From Polaromonas sp. (GTDB lineage: Bacteria > Pseudomonadota > Gammaproteobacteria > Burkholderiales > Burkholderiaceae_C), in NCBI RefSeq assembly GCF_029945895.1, contig NZ_JAQSDL010000104.1, forward strand, positions 57,761-121,760: a stretch of DNA of 64,000 bases. The letters run 5' to 3'. The notes under the pieces were generated by a model that made no database searches, was not told the DNA's origin, and was given only the letters and a program-made list of their open reading frames with translations. The position numbers were made by a program, and so were the translations under genes. Shown here one piece after another: positions 17,645 through 26,222 of the stretch. The first letter of the stretch is position 1. The number at the start of each line of letters is the position of its first letter.

Positions 17645-18931
17645 CTACTTCCTGCGGTTCAGCAACGCGTACAGCAGGATGGCGCCGAAGGTGGCGGTGC
17701 CTATGCCACCCAGCGCAAACTGGCCGAACTTCAGCGTGAAGTCGCCAGTCCCCAGCACCAGCGTGATGGCCGCGACCAGCAGGTTCTTGTTGTCGGAAAA
17801 GTCAACTTTATTGTCGACCCATATCTTGGCGCCGGCCACCGCAATCAGGCCAAACACCACGATGCTGACGCCGCCCATCACCGGTAGCGGAATCGCCTGG
17901 ATCAGTGCCCCGAACTTGGGGCTGAAACCCAGCACCACCGCAATCAGGCCGGCGACCACAAACACCGCCGTCGAATAGATCTTGGTGGCAGCCATCACGC
18001 CGATGTTTTCCGCATAGGTGGTGACGCCGGTGCCGCCCGAAGCGCCGGACACCATGGTGGCCACGCCGTCGCCGATGAAGGCTCGCCCCATGTACTGGTC
18101 GAGGTTTTTGCCGGTCATGGCGGTGACGGCCTTGATGTGGCCGAGGTTTTCCGCGACCAGGATGATCGCCACCGGCGCAATCAGCAGCATGGCATTGGCG
18201 CTGAACACGGGGGCGGCAAAGCCGGGCAGGCCGAACCAGGCGGCATTGAGAATCGGCGAGATGTCCACCGGTTTGCCCAGCCCCAGTCCGTTGGTCAGCG
18301 CTGCATAAATGAGCGTGGCGACAATCAGGCCGACCAGGATCAGCAGGCGCTGCACCATGCCGCGCGTCATCACGGCGACCAGTGCCACGCTGACAAAGGT
18401 CACCACCTGCATCCAGGAGTCAAAGTTGCTGGCGGCCATGTTCTTGATCGGGATGCCGGCCAGGTTCAGGCCGATCACCGCCACCACGGCGCCGGTCACC
18501 ACCGGCGGCATGAAGCGTTCGATCCATCCGGTGCCGACGGCCTGCACGATGGCGCCAATCACCGTGTACAACACGCCGCAGGCAATGATGCCCCCCAGTG
18601 CCACACCAATGTTGGGGTTGGGCCCCTTGCCGGCATAGGCGGTGGCGGCGATGACCACGCCGATGAAGGCAAAGCTGGAGCCGAGGTAGCTGGGTACCTT
18701 GCCGCCGGTGATCAGGAAAAAGATCAGCGTGCCCACGCCGCTCATCAGAATCGCGATGTTGGGGTCAAAACCCATCAGGATGGGCGCCAGCACCGTGGCA
18801 CCAAACATCGCAATCACGTGCTGCACACCCATCACCGCCGTTTGCGGCCAGGGCAGGCGTTCATCCGGCCCGATCACCCCGCCCTGTTGCAGCACCGCGC
18901 TGCTTTTTTCTGTCCAGTCCAGCATACCCAT
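17645..18931 (-). CDS. NCS2 family uracil/pyrimidine:proton symporter (UraA/RutG type)
   Basis: Inner-membrane permease of 428 residues with about 13-14 hydrophobic segments. NCS2 family motifs: LFGATVLAP-like MFGATVLAP in TM1, PSYLGSSFAF, the substrate residue E in LVAENLGHIKAV and GGTGVTTYAENIGVM. The N-terminal LQQGGVIGPDERLPWPQT resembles RutG-like pyrimidine permeases. No nucleobase catabolic genes adjoin it. The start at 18931 is set by GGAGGG. Confidence 0.92.
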   Translation of the reverse strand: MGMLDWTEKSSAVLQQGGVIGPDERLPWPQTAVMGVQHVIAMFGATVLAPILMGFDPNIAILMSGVGTLIFFLITGGKVPSYLGSSFAFIGVVIAATAYAGKGPNPNIGVALGGIIACGVLYTVIGAIVQAVGTGWIERFMPPVVTGAVVAVIGLNLAGIPIKNMAASNFDSWMQVVTFVSVALVAVMTRGMVQRLLILVGLIVATLIYAALTNGLGLGKPVDISPILNAAWFGLPGFAAPVFSANAMLLIAPVAIILVAENLGHIKAVTAMTGKNLDQYMGRAFIGDGVATMVSGASGGTGVTTYAENIGVMAATKIYSTAVFVVAGLIAVVLGFSPKFGALIQAIPLPVMGGVSIVVFGLIAVAGAKIWVDNKVDFSDNKNLLVAAITLVLGTGDFTLKFGQFALGGIGTATFGAILLYALLNRRK

Positions 18932-19213
18932 GGCATTCCCTCCAGTTTTTGTCAAATGGGGCAATGCTAGGGGTTATGGCGGGCGCACACAAGCTGTTTG
19001 ACGGCTGTTCCCGCGCCGCAAGGGCCGCGTGTTTTCAGGCGAAGGTTTGGGTGCATGGCTGGTTTCAGCCATGCCCGTGCTTATGGCGGCAGCATGCACG
19101 CTTGCCCCTCGTGCTGATCCAGCGCCGGAGGGACCGCGTGTTGACCAGCGCAACGCGGGGGTGATCTTTTCGATGCGCTTTCAAAAAGAGGAGTCGCGGA
19201 CCACCCCCCGGTT

Positions 19214-20098
19214 TCAGGCCAGGAACGCGGCGACCTGTCGCAGCACCGCGTCGTCCTTGAGGATCCTGCGATGGCCCAGGCCTTCGGTGGCCAGCAGGCG
19301 CGCACCCCCAATCGTCTTGCTGTAGGCCACGCCGTCGGCAAAACGGTTGATGCTGTCCTGCCGGTCATGCACCACCAGCGTGGGCAGGGCGATACGCGGG
19401 CCGACGGCGGCGGGTTCGAACTGCGGCATCAGGATGGCTTCGCGCGCTTCAATGCGTTGCTGCATCGCAGCCCGGGTGGTTTCGCGCAGGCCAAACACAT
19501 GCGCGAACAGGCGGGTGTACTCATGCGGGGAAGCCGGCGGAGCCAGCAGCACCAGTTTGTCCACCGGCAGGCCGCGGCTGACCGCGTAGGCGCCGGCGTT
19601 GGCAGCCAGCGAGTGCGCGACCAGCGCCTGCACCTGATGGCCTTCCTGCCGCAGGCGTGCCACGGTGTAGTCGATGGCACGTGCGAACTGGGGCAGGTTG
19701 CTGGTCGAGCCCGCACTGCGTCCGTGTGCCGGCATTTCAAGCAGCACCGGCCGCAGACCCTGCGCCCGCAAGGCATCCGCCAGTGCCAGCATCTGGCCGG
19801 CGTGGCCGCCCCAGCCATGGACCAGCAGCACCAGCGGGCCATGCGGCGCCACCGGGCGGTCATAGACGGTCAGACAGGCCTGCTCGAAAGACCATTGGAT
19901 GATGCGCCAGTCTGGCGACCAGCTTCTGCGCCGGTGCAGCCATCGGGGCGGCAGGGGTGTGCCAAACAGGCGATGAGCTGCGCGTACGGCCAGGGCCGGC
20001 CAGAGGTGCTGCGATGCGCGCAGGCCCCAACGGAACAGGCGGGTCACGGGGCTGGCGCCATAGAAGGCGGCTGTGGCTTCAAGTGAGGTGCGTGTCAT
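19214..20098 (-). CDS. Alpha/beta hydrolase
   Basis: 294 residues. Oxyanion region LLVHGWGGHAGQM (91-103), nucleophile S163 in AHSLAANAG, D248 (HDRQDS) and H276 (GLGHRRIL). Likely esterase or lipase; substrate unknown. It is third in a leftward set tetR - 37-residue protein - hydrolase, only 27 bases after the small protein, so it is probably under the control of the TetR protein through the palindrome at 20254-20271. Confidence 0.85.
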   Translation of the reverse strand: MTRTSLEATAAFYGASPVTRLFRWGLRASQHLWPALAVRAAHRLFGTPLPPRWLHRRRSWSPDWRIIQWSFEQACLTVYDRPVAPHGPLVLLVHGWGGHAGQMLALADALRAQGLRPVLLEMPAHGRSAGSTSNLPQFARAIDYTVARLRQEGHQVQALVAHSLAANAGAYAVSRGLPVDKLVLLAPPASPHEYTRLFAHVFGLRETTRAAMQQRIEAREAILMPQFEPAAVGPRIALPTLVVHDRQDSINRFADGVAYSKTIGGARLLATEGLGHRRILKDDAVLRQVAAFLA

Positions 20099-20125
20099 GA
20101 AAAGCTCCTGGTTGGTTGGTCCGGA

Positions 20126-20239
20126 TCAGTACCAGATCCAGTCTTCATTGCTGCGCGGCAGGGAACGCAACGAGGCAAGGGCAGATTGCGCGGCGCGGCC
20201 GGCCACCAGCAAGGCAAGGGCGAGGAGGAGGAACAACAT
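20126..20239 (-). CDS. 37-residue membrane or secreted small protein
   Basis: Begins with ATG at 20239 after AGGAAA. A hydrophobic N-terminal half (MLFLLLALALLVAG) is followed by a short polar tail ending LPRSNEDWIWY. The tail looks like a specific motif rather than random translation, and the gene is precisely placed between an operator palindrome and the hydrolase gene. Function unknown. Confidence 0.7.
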   Translation of the reverse strand: MLFLLLALALLVAGRAAQSALASLRSLPRSNEDWIWY

Positions 20240-20253
20240 GGCAGTTTCCTTTC

Positions 20254-20271
20254 TTCGCACGATCGTGCGAA
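20254..20271. promoter_or_regulatory. Perfect 18-base palindrome, probable TetR operator O1
   Basis: TTCGCACGATCGTGCGAA is its own reverse complement. It lies 15 bases upstream of the small-protein start, between it and tetR. Its core GCAC-N4-GTGC recurs upstream of tetR (20928-20939). Confidence 0.75.
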
Positions 20272-20311
20272 ATATGGACCAACAAAAAGCCCTTGTGGGG
20301 CTGACAAAAAA

Positions 20312-20914
20312 TCATGGCTGGTAACTTTTGAACAGGCGCTGCCAGCTGGCTTGCGCGCGTTCCGAGGCGCGGGGGTCGCGCAGGAAGCGCGTGTCGTGGA
20401 TCAGGCCCAGCATCAGGGCGTAGATCTCGGCCACCAGCTGCTCGGGGTCGGTGTCTGACCGGAGGTCGCCGCTTTCAACGGCCTGCACGATGGTGCGGCG
20501 CAGGGCGGCGCGCCAGCGTGTGATCTCCCCGTGCAGGTGGTCGCGCAGGGGGCCTTCGCGGTCGTCCAGTTCAAAGGCGCCGGCGCTGTACACGCAGCCG
20601 GTATGCGCCTCCACGTCCCGGGTGCGCACAATCCAGCGCCGCACAATCGCGTCCAGCCGCGGCAGGCCCTTGGGCTGCTGCACGGCCGGGATAAACACAT
20701 CGGCCAGAAAACGCCTGCCGAACTCGTCGATCACCGCTTTTTGCAGTGCTTCGCGCGAACCGATACGCGAAAAAACGCCGCTCTTGGACAAACCGAGGCG
20801 GTCCGCCACAGCCTGTAGCGTGATGGCCTCCAGCCCCTCGGCCGAGGCGAGGTCCAGCGCCGCACCCACAATGGCGGCGCGGGTCATCTCGCTTTTCTGG
20901 GTTTTGGCATCCAT
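20312..20914 (-). CDS. TetR/AcrR family transcriptional regulator
   Basis: 200 residues. N-terminal helix-turn-helix about 32-51 (TLQAVADRLGLSKSGVFSRI) and a ligand-binding C-terminal domain. The frame stays open upstream, but the ATG at 20914 gives a standard length and leaves the operator-like palindrome just before it. Predicted to repress itself and the small protein-hydrolase pair downstream, since both are preceded by GCAC-N4-GTGC. Confidence 0.88.
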   Translation of the reverse strand: MDAKTQKSEMTRAAIVGAALDLASAEGLEAITLQAVADRLGLSKSGVFSRIGSREALQKAVIDEFGRRFLADVFIPAVQQPKGLPRLDAIVRRWIVRTRDVEAHTGCVYSAGAFELDDREGPLRDHLHGEITRWRAALRRTIVQAVESGDLRSDTDPEQLVAEIYALMLGLIHDTRFLRDPRASERAQASWQRLFKSYQP

Positions 20915-20927
20915 GACCAAAATATTA

Positions 20928-20939
20928 GCACAATTGTGC
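20928..20939. promoter_or_regulatory. Palindrome GCACAATTGTGC, probable TetR operator O2
   Basis: Located 14 bases upstream of the tetR start. It shares GCAC-N4-GTGC and the flanks TT(A/C)...GA with the palindrome at 20254-20271, consistent with autoregulation. Confidence 0.7.
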
Positions 20940-21090
20940 GATTTGTGCTGAATTGAGCTTTGGGTGCGGAGGGGGGTGCCTGGTAGACGACAGACCCTGA
21001 CGGGCGACTCGGTGTTCATCCTACAGCCGGGCTTGGCAGATCCGGCAAAGATGACCTTGAGCACATCGCTCTTACATTTTTGGAGATCCC

Positions 21091-21555
21091 ATGAAAAAGC
21101 AATCCCTTGTTCTGACCCTGGCCGCACTGGCCTGTACTGCTGCTTTCGCCCAGGCACCCGCCGGCGTGGTTGCATCACCTTCTGCACAAGCGAACGCCAA
21201 CGCTTCCGGCGGCACCCCTGCAGCCAAGGCCGAGATGAAGGTTGACACCAAGAAAGCCAATGGCTCGACCCTGTCGGCACAAAACCCTGTGGCCGGTTCC
21301 GGTGGCGCTGCTGCCAATGCACAGATCAACCCCTCCGCTTCCGGTGGCACACCCGCCGCCAAGGCCGAGATGAAGGTCGACACCAAAGTGAACAACACCG
21401 CCATGAACAGCATGGACACCAATGGCGACGGCATGGTCTCCTCCAGGGAGTGGAACCGTTATCAAACCGCCATGTGGAAAAGCATGAAGCCGGCCAAAAA
21501 CGGCATGGTGCCGATGACAGACGTGGAAATGATGATGAAAGGCACGCCCAAGTAA
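21091..21555 (+). CDS. Secreted EF-hand-like protein with an internal duplication
   Basis: 154 residues with a clear signal peptide (AAFAQ, about 21). An Ala/Gly-rich linker contains two copies of SGGTPAAKAEMKVDTK (39-54 and 84-99), nearly identical at DNA level. One EF-hand-like loop DTNGDGMVSSRE (109-120) follows. Function unknown; likely periplasmic calcium binding. A rho-independent terminator lies about 80 bases downstream. Confidence 0.8.
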   Translation: MKKQSLVLTLAALACTAAFAQAPAGVVASPSAQANANASGGTPAAKAEMKVDTKKANGSTLSAQNPVAGSGGAAANAQINPSASGGTPAAKAEMKVDTKVNNTAMNSMDTNGDGMVSSREWNRYQTAMWKSMKPAKNGMVPMTDVEMMMKGTPK

Positions 21556-21632
21556 GGGACGTGTGTTGTCTCGGTAGCATCGGGCGCCCAACAGCGCCGG
21601 GTGCCGCCGCGTAGCGGGTGTTGACCCGCCTC

Positions 21633-21663
21633 AAGGCTGCCCGCGGGCAGCCTTTTGTTTTTG
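21633..21663 (+). terminator. Rho-independent terminator
   Basis: A self-complementary stem at 21633-21654 (AAGGCTGCCC paired with GGGCAGCCTT) is followed by TTGTTTTT. It ends the 21091-21555 gene, ahead of the acetoacetyl-CoA synthetase gene. Confidence 0.85.
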
Positions 21664-21736
21664 CGGCGCGCAAACCTGCCTGCCTGTCGCCAAGGCGGGC
21701 GCCCGTGCGGGGGAGGGCCTGCTAAGCTTTCGCCTC

Positions 21737-23764
21737 ATGAGCGCCCCCTACATTCCCCAAATCCGCCTGTACCAGAACTGGCTGCGCGACACGCACCAGC
21801 TGTCTTTTGACAACTACGATGCCTTGTGGCGCTGGTCGGTCACGGACCTGGACGCCTTCTGGCAGAGCATTTGGGACTATTTCGAACTGCAGTCGCCCAC
21901 GCCGCCAACGGACGTGCTGGTCGAGGCAAAAATGCCGGGTGCGCGCTGGTTTCCCGGGGCCCAATTCAACTACGTGCAGCAGGTGTTCCGCCATGTGGAC
22001 ACCGCCCATGCCGCGGGTTTTCCTGCCCTGCTCAGCCACAACGAAAAAAGCCTGGACAGCGCCCCGGCGCGCGAGCTCAGCTGGCCCGAGTTGCGTCGTC
22101 AGGTCGCGTCGCTTGCGCTGCACCTCCAGGCCCAGGGCGTGTTGCCAGGCGACCGCGTGGCGGCCTACCTGCCCAACATTCCCGAGGCCATGGTGGCGTT
22201 CCTCGCCGTGGTCAGCATAGGCGGGGTGTGGAGCATCTGCGCGCCCGACATGGGCACCCATGCCGTGCTGGATCGCTTCCGGCAGATCGAACCCAAGGTG
22301 CTGATTGCCTGTGACGGCGTGACATACGGCGGGCGCGACATGGACCGCACGGCAGTGGTGGCGGAGATCCGCGCGGCCCTGCCATCACTGCAGCACGTGA
22401 TCGTCCACTACAACCTCGACGCTACCAATTCGATAGCTGACAGCGCACGGTTTGAAAGCGCCACCGCCCAAAATAACGCTGAAACTTCAGCATTTGAACC
22501 GCTGTGGTTGCCGTTCGACCATCCACTGTGGATCGTCTACTCCAGCGGCACCACCGGCCTGCCCAAACCCATCGTGCACGGCCATGGTGGCACCGTGCTG
22601 GTGGCACTGGCGCTCAAGACGCTGCACAACGACATCGGCTGCAGCTACGCGACCAATTCTTTCGGCGAGCGCTACCACTGGTACAGCTCCACCGGCTGGG
22701 TGATGTGGAACGCCCAGGTCAGCGGCCTGCTCAACGGCACGACCTGCTGCATCTACGACGGCAACCCCGGGGGCAGCAAGGACAAGCCGGACTGGTCCAC
22801 CTTGTGGCGTTTCGGCGCGAACCTGGGCGTGACGTTTTTTGGCGCCGGCGCGGCCTTTTTTGCCAACTGCCTGAAGGCCGGTGTGGACCTGTCGACCTGC
22901 GGTGACCTGTCGGCTATCCGCGCGCTGGGTAGCACCGGCTCGCCGCTGTCGCCTGACGCGCAGACCTGGGGCACGGAGCAGTTCAGGCGCATAGCCAAAA
23001 CCCAAGCGCAACAGGACATCTGGTGGTGCAACATTTCAGGCGGCACGGACTTCGCGGGGGCCTTCATCGGCGGCAACCGCGAGCTGCCGCAGGTGCCGGG
23101 CGAGATGCAATGCCGACTGCTGGGCTGCGCGGTCGAAGCCTGGAATGAGGCGGGCCAGCCGGTCATTGGCGAAGTCGGCGAGCTGGTCTGCAGCCAGCCG
23201 ATTCCCTCGATGCCTCTGTACTTCTGGGGCGATGCCGGCAACGCGCGTTATATCTCGAGTTATTTCGACATGTACCCGAACGTCTGGCGCCACGGCGACT
23301 GGCTCAAGATCACGCCCTCGGGCAGCTGCATCATCTACGGACGCTCGGACGCCACCATCAACCGCCACGGCCTGCGCATGGGCACCAGCGAGCTCTACAG
23401 CGCGGTCGAGGCCCTGCCGGAAGTGATCGACGCCATGGTGGTGGACCTGGAGTACCTGGGCCGCGAAAGCTACATGCCGCTGTTCGTGGTCCTGCGCGAA
23501 GGCGTGGCCCTGGATGAGCTGCTGAAGGCCAGGCTCAACAACGCCATCAAGACGGCGCTGTCCCCGCGTTTTGTGCCCAACGAGATCTTTCAGGTGCCGG
23601 AGATCCCGCGCACGCTGTCGGGCAAGAAGCAGGAGTTGCCGATCAAGAAACTGCTGCTGGGCCAGCCGATCGACAAGGTGGTGAACCGCGATGCGATGGC
23701 CAACCCCGGTTGTCTGGACTGGTATGTGGCTTTCGCCGCAACCCGGGCGTCCCAACCGGCCTGA
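21737..23764 (+). CDS. Acetoacetyl-CoA synthetase (acetoacetate--CoA ligase)
   Basis: ATP-dependent ligase that activates acetoacetate (AMP- and PPi-forming). 675 residues. AMP-binding core YSSGTTGLPKPIVHG at about 268-282, GGTDFAGAFIGGN, and the C-terminal catalytic lysine region LSGKKQELPIKKLL near 625-640 match AacS; acetate-type synthetases differ in this region. Between about residues 228 and 253 there is an extra polar segment whose DNA starts with a copy of the dispersed repeat (22421-22446). Confidence 0.92.
   Translation: MSAPYIPQIRLYQNWLRDTHQLSFDNYDALWRWSVTDLDAFWQSIWDYFELQSPTPPTDVLVEAKMPGARWFPGAQFNYVQQVFRHVDTAHAAGFPALLSHNEKSLDSAPARELSWPELRRQVASLALHLQAQGVLPGDRVAAYLPNIPEAMVAFLAVVSIGGVWSICAPDMGTHAVLDRFRQIEPKVLIACDGVTYGGRDMDRTAVVAEIRAALPSLQHVIVHYNLDATNSIADSARFESATAQNNAETSAFEPLWLPFDHPLWIVYSSGTTGLPKPIVHGHGGTVLVALALKTLHNDIGCSYATNSFGERYHWYSSTGWVMWNAQVSGLLNGTTCCIYDGNPGGSKDKPDWSTLWRFGANLGVTFFGAGAAFFANCLKAGVDLSTCGDLSAIRALGSTGSPLSPDAQTWGTEQFRRIAKTQAQQDIWWCNISGGTDFAGAFIGGNRELPQVPGEMQCRLLGCAVEAWNEAGQPVIGEVGELVCSQPIPSMPLYFWGDAGNARYISSYFDMYPNVWRHGDWLKITPSGSCIIYGRSDATINRHGLRMGTSELYSAVEALPEVIDAMVVDLEYLGRESYMPLFVVLREGVALDELLKARLNNAIKTALSPRFVPNEIFQVPEIPRTLSGKKQELPIKKLLLGQPIDKVVNRDAMANPGCLDWYVAFAATRASQPA
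22421..22446 (+). repeat. Repeat-like segment inside the acetoacetyl-CoA synthetase gene
   Basis: GCTACCAATTCGATAGCTG followed by ACAGCGC matches the left end of the dispersed repeat (for example the complement of copy 4). It is read in frame in a variable linker of the enzyme; the match fades further right. Confidence 0.55.
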
Positions 23765-23785
23765 CACGCATGCAGGCCAGCCGCT

Positions 23786-24035
23786 TCAGGCCGCGGGCTT
23801 GTGGTTGACCAGCACGGTGCTCCGAGCCTCCGCACCAGCGCCGCCTGCAATCTGGGCGCCGCCGCTTTCCGCAACAACAGCCGGCCAAACAACGGCGCCA
23901 ACGGCGGCGTCAAAAAATACGAAAACCGGAATCAGGCTCGCGGGAAAGCACCCGCGCATCCCTATGCGGGTCAGGTAGCTGGCAAATACTCCGCCAGCAT
24001 CTGCCTGCCGCCGATCACGCAGACCGGGGTCCGGC
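23786..24035 (-). pseudogene. Remnant of an EamA/DMT transporter (C-terminal part, frameshifted)
   Basis: Reading leftward, one frame gives GVFASYLTRIGM and IPVFVF, a second frame gives LTPPLAPLFGRLLL, and the first frame resumes with TVLVNHKPAA. In the intact EamA protein at 34624-35520 the same order is GAFASYLAWMWM, ISVFVF, LTPLFALLFGALWL and IVLVNRKPGS. The spacing between these blocks is the same (68 residues to the end in both), and the DNA is visibly alignable. An insertion interrupts the homology near 23995-24010. Two frameshifts and the missing N-terminus mark it as dead. Confidence 0.75.
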
Positions 24036-24214
24036 AACCCGAATCGAGTCGACCCTGAGCTCCGAGACGACGGCTCCAACCGGGTTGGGACGTGGCTCGG
24101 GCGTACGTGTCCTGTGTGACGACTGCGATCTGCGCAGTTAGCGGCCGTACTCCCGCGCGCCATGCCGCGCACTGTCGGGCCAAGTCACCCCTCCTGCTTC
24201 ATGGCAAAGAAGTC
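23993..24214. other. Intergenic DNA upstream of the suf promoter
   Basis: Apart from the end of the transporter remnant I see no gene or signal here. The open frames present have no recognisable protein character. Confidence 0.5.
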
Positions 24215-24239
24215 ATGGTTGACTAAATTAGTCGGGATA
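24215..24239. promoter_or_regulatory. IscR-type (type 1) operator box 1
   Basis: The 25-base segment fits the Fe-S-IscR consensus ATASYYGACTRWWWYAGTC-RRSTAT, with GACTAAATTAGTC intact in the centre and one or two differences at the ends. It covers the -35 element and part of the spacer of the suf promoter. Confidence 0.85.
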
Positions 24240-24247
24240 TCTATAGT
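24219..24247 (+). promoter_or_regulatory. Sigma-70 promoter of the suf operon
   Basis: -35 TTGACT (24219-24224), 17-base spacer, -10 TATAGT (24242-24247). Transcription would begin near 24254, giving a leader of about 100 bases before sufA. Both IscR-type boxes overlap it, so binding would block RNA polymerase. Confidence 0.8.
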
Positions 24248-24267
24248 TGACTAAATCAGTTGGGTAT
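24243..24267. promoter_or_regulatory. IscR-type (type 1) operator box 2
   Basis: Second 25-base match (centre GACTAAATCAGTT), beginning with the -10 element and covering the start point. The boxes are 28 bases apart centre to centre. No IscR gene lies in the window. Confidence 0.85.
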
Positions 24268-24353
24268 CCGCTCTTTCATCAGGGATATCCCTCCCCGAAA
24301 GAACAACCAGGCGGTCGCAGACAGCGGCCCGGTAGCAACCAGGAGTTTGAGCC

Positions 24354-24713
24354 ATGACCATGACATTGACCGAGAACGCGGCGCTGCAGATCCAGCGCCG
24401 GCTTGAAAAGCGCGGCAAGGGCATCGCCTTGCGTATCGGCGTCAAAAAAGTCGGCTGCACCGGCCTGGCGCACACCTTTGAGCTGATCGACGAGCTCCGC
24501 CCGGGCGACCACAGCTTCGAGTCGCATGGCGCGCGCATCGTGGTCGACGCGGCGAGCCTTGAATTCCTCGACGGTTCGCGCATCGATTTCGTCACTGAAG
24601 GCCTGAAGCAGACCTTCAAGTTCGACAACCCCAATGTTGAAAACGAATGCGGCTGCGGTGAAAGTTTCAACGTCAGGAAAAAAGCCGGTTCCGTCGCAAC
24701 GCAAGCGACGTAA
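24354..24713 (+). CDS. A-type iron-sulfur carrier (SufA/IscA family)
   Basis: 119 residues, first gene of the suf operon. The three conserved cluster-binding cysteines are C35 (GCTGLAH), C99 and C101 (CGCGESF). A-type carriers accept Fe-S clusters from the scaffold and pass them to [4Fe-4S] targets. AGGAG lies eight bases before the ATG. The tail after residue 105 (VRKKAGSVATQAT) is a non-conserved extension. Confidence 0.93.
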   Translation: MTMTLTENAALQIQRRLEKRGKGIALRIGVKKVGCTGLAHTFELIDELRPGDHSFESHGARIVVDAASLEFLDGSRIDFVTEGLKQTFKFDNPNVENECGCGESFNVRKKAGSVATQAT

Positions 24714-24785
24714 GCGCAGCAAGCGACGTCAAGGCAACACCGGTCGCGCTTTCTTCAAGCCATATCACCAGCCAGAAGGATCACC

Positions 24786-26222
24786 ATGAGTGCAGTACTG
24801 CAGCAACTCGTCAACCAGCCCTACAAGCACGGCTTTGTCACCGACATCGAATCCGATGTCGCGCCCAAGGGCTTGAGCGAGCAAACCATCCGCATGATTT
24901 CGGCCAAGAAAAGCGAACCTGCGTGGCTGCTCGACTTCCGGCTCAAGGCCTACCAGGCCTGGCTGCTGATGACCGAGCCGGCCTGGCCTAACGTGCATTA
25001 CCCGAAGATCGACTTTCAGGCCATCAGCTACTACGCCGCGCCCAAGCAAAAGCCCAAGCTCAAGAGCATGGACGAGGTCGACCCCGAGCTGCTGCGCACC
25101 TTTGAAAAGCTCGGTGTGCCGCTGCACGAGCGCATGGCGCTGGCCGGCGTGGCGGTCGACGTGATCTTTGACAGCGTGTCGGTGGCCACCACCTACAAGG
25201 CCAAGCTGGCCGAGGTTGGCATCATTTTCTGCTCGATGTCCGAAGCCGTGCTGGAGCACCCGGAACTGGTGAAAAAGTACCTGGGTACGGTGGTGCCCAC
25301 GGGCGACAACTACTACGCCGCGCTCAACTCGGCGGTGTTCACCGACGGCTCGTTCTGCTTCATACCCAAGGGTGTGAAGTGCCCGATGGATTTGTCGACC
25401 TACTTTCGCATCAACACCGAGGAGTCGGGCCAGTTCGAGCGCACGCTGATCGTGGCCGAGGAGGGCGCTTCGGTGTCCTACCTGGAGGGCTGCACGGCGC
25501 CCGCCTTCAGCAGCAACCAGCTGCATGCGGCGGTGGTGGAACTGGTGGCGCTGGACAACGCCGACATCAAGTACTCGACGGTGCAGAACTGGTACGCGGG
25601 CGATGAAAACGGGGTGGGCGGCATCTACAACTTTGTCACCAAGCGCGGCCTGGCCAAGGGCGTGAACTCGCGTATTTCCTGGACACAAGTTGAGACCGGC
25701 TCGGCCATCACCTGGAAGTACCCGTCGGTGATTTTGCGCGGCGACAACTCGGTTGGCGAGTTCTATTCGGTGGCGGTGACCAACCACCACCAGCAGGCTG
25801 ACACCGGCACCAAGATGATCCACCTGGGCAAGAACACGCGCAGCACCATCGTCAGCAAAGGCATCTCGGCCGGCCAGTCGAACAACAGCTACCGCGGCCT
25901 GGTCAGGGTGGCGCCCACGGCCACCGGGGCGCGCAATTATTCGCAGTGCGACTCGATGCTGATTGGCGACAAGTCCGGCGCGCACACCTTTCCCTACATC
26001 CAGGTGCGCAACCCGACCGCGCGGGTCGAGCACGAGGCCTCGACCTCCAAGATCGGCGAGGACCAGCTGTTCTATTTTGCCCAGCGCGGCATCAGCGCCG
26101 AAGCGGCGGTGTCCATGATCATCAATGGATTCTGCAAGGAGGTTTTTCAACAATTGCCGATGGAGTTCGCGGTCGAAGCGACCCAGCTGCTCGGCTTCAA
26201 ACTCGAAGGAGCGGTCGGATGA
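24786..26222 (+). CDS. sufB: Fe-S cluster assembly protein SufB
   Basis: Scaffold subunit of the SufBC2D complex, 478 residues. The C-terminal beta-helix and QCDSML segment containing C388, plus [10 protein letters not shown] and the terminal [10 protein letters not shown], match SufB. It receives sulfur from SufS and assembles clusters with SufD. Its stop overlaps the sufC start (ATGA). Confidence 0.96.
   Translation: MSAVLQQLVNQPYKHGFVTDIESDVAPKGLSEQTIRMISAKKSEPAWLLDFRLKAYQAWLLMTEPAWPNVHYPKIDFQAISYYAAPKQKPKLKSMDEVDPELLRTFEKLGVPLHERMALAGVAVDVIFDSVSVATTYKAKLAEVGIIFCSMSEAVLEHPELVKKYLGTVVPTGDNYYAALNSAVFTDGSFCFIPKGVKCPMDLSTYFRINTEESGQFERTLIVAEEGASVSYLEGCTAPAFSSNQLHAAVVELVALDNADIKYSTVQNWYAGDENGVGGIYNFVTKRGLAKGVNSRISWTQVETGSAITWKYPSVILRGDNSVGEFYSVAVTNHHQQADTGTKMIHLGKNTRSTIVSKGISAGQSNNSYRGLVRVAPTATGARNYSQCDSMLIGDKSGAHTFPYIQVRNPTARVEHEASTSKIGEDQLFYFAQRGISAEAAVSMIINGFCKEVFQQLPMEFAVEATQLLGFKLEGAVG

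Noticed and set aside
19029..19213. Possible small lipoprotein frame (GTG 19029 or ATG 19071) with VLMAAAC
   Set aside because: Weak lipobox, no ribosome site, and it runs more than 100 bases into the opposite-strand hydrolase gene. It may be a remnant but cannot be supported.
24720..24785. Direct repeat of AAGCGACGT in the sufA-sufB gap
   Set aside because: Short tandem-like repeat of low complexity without structure or known function.
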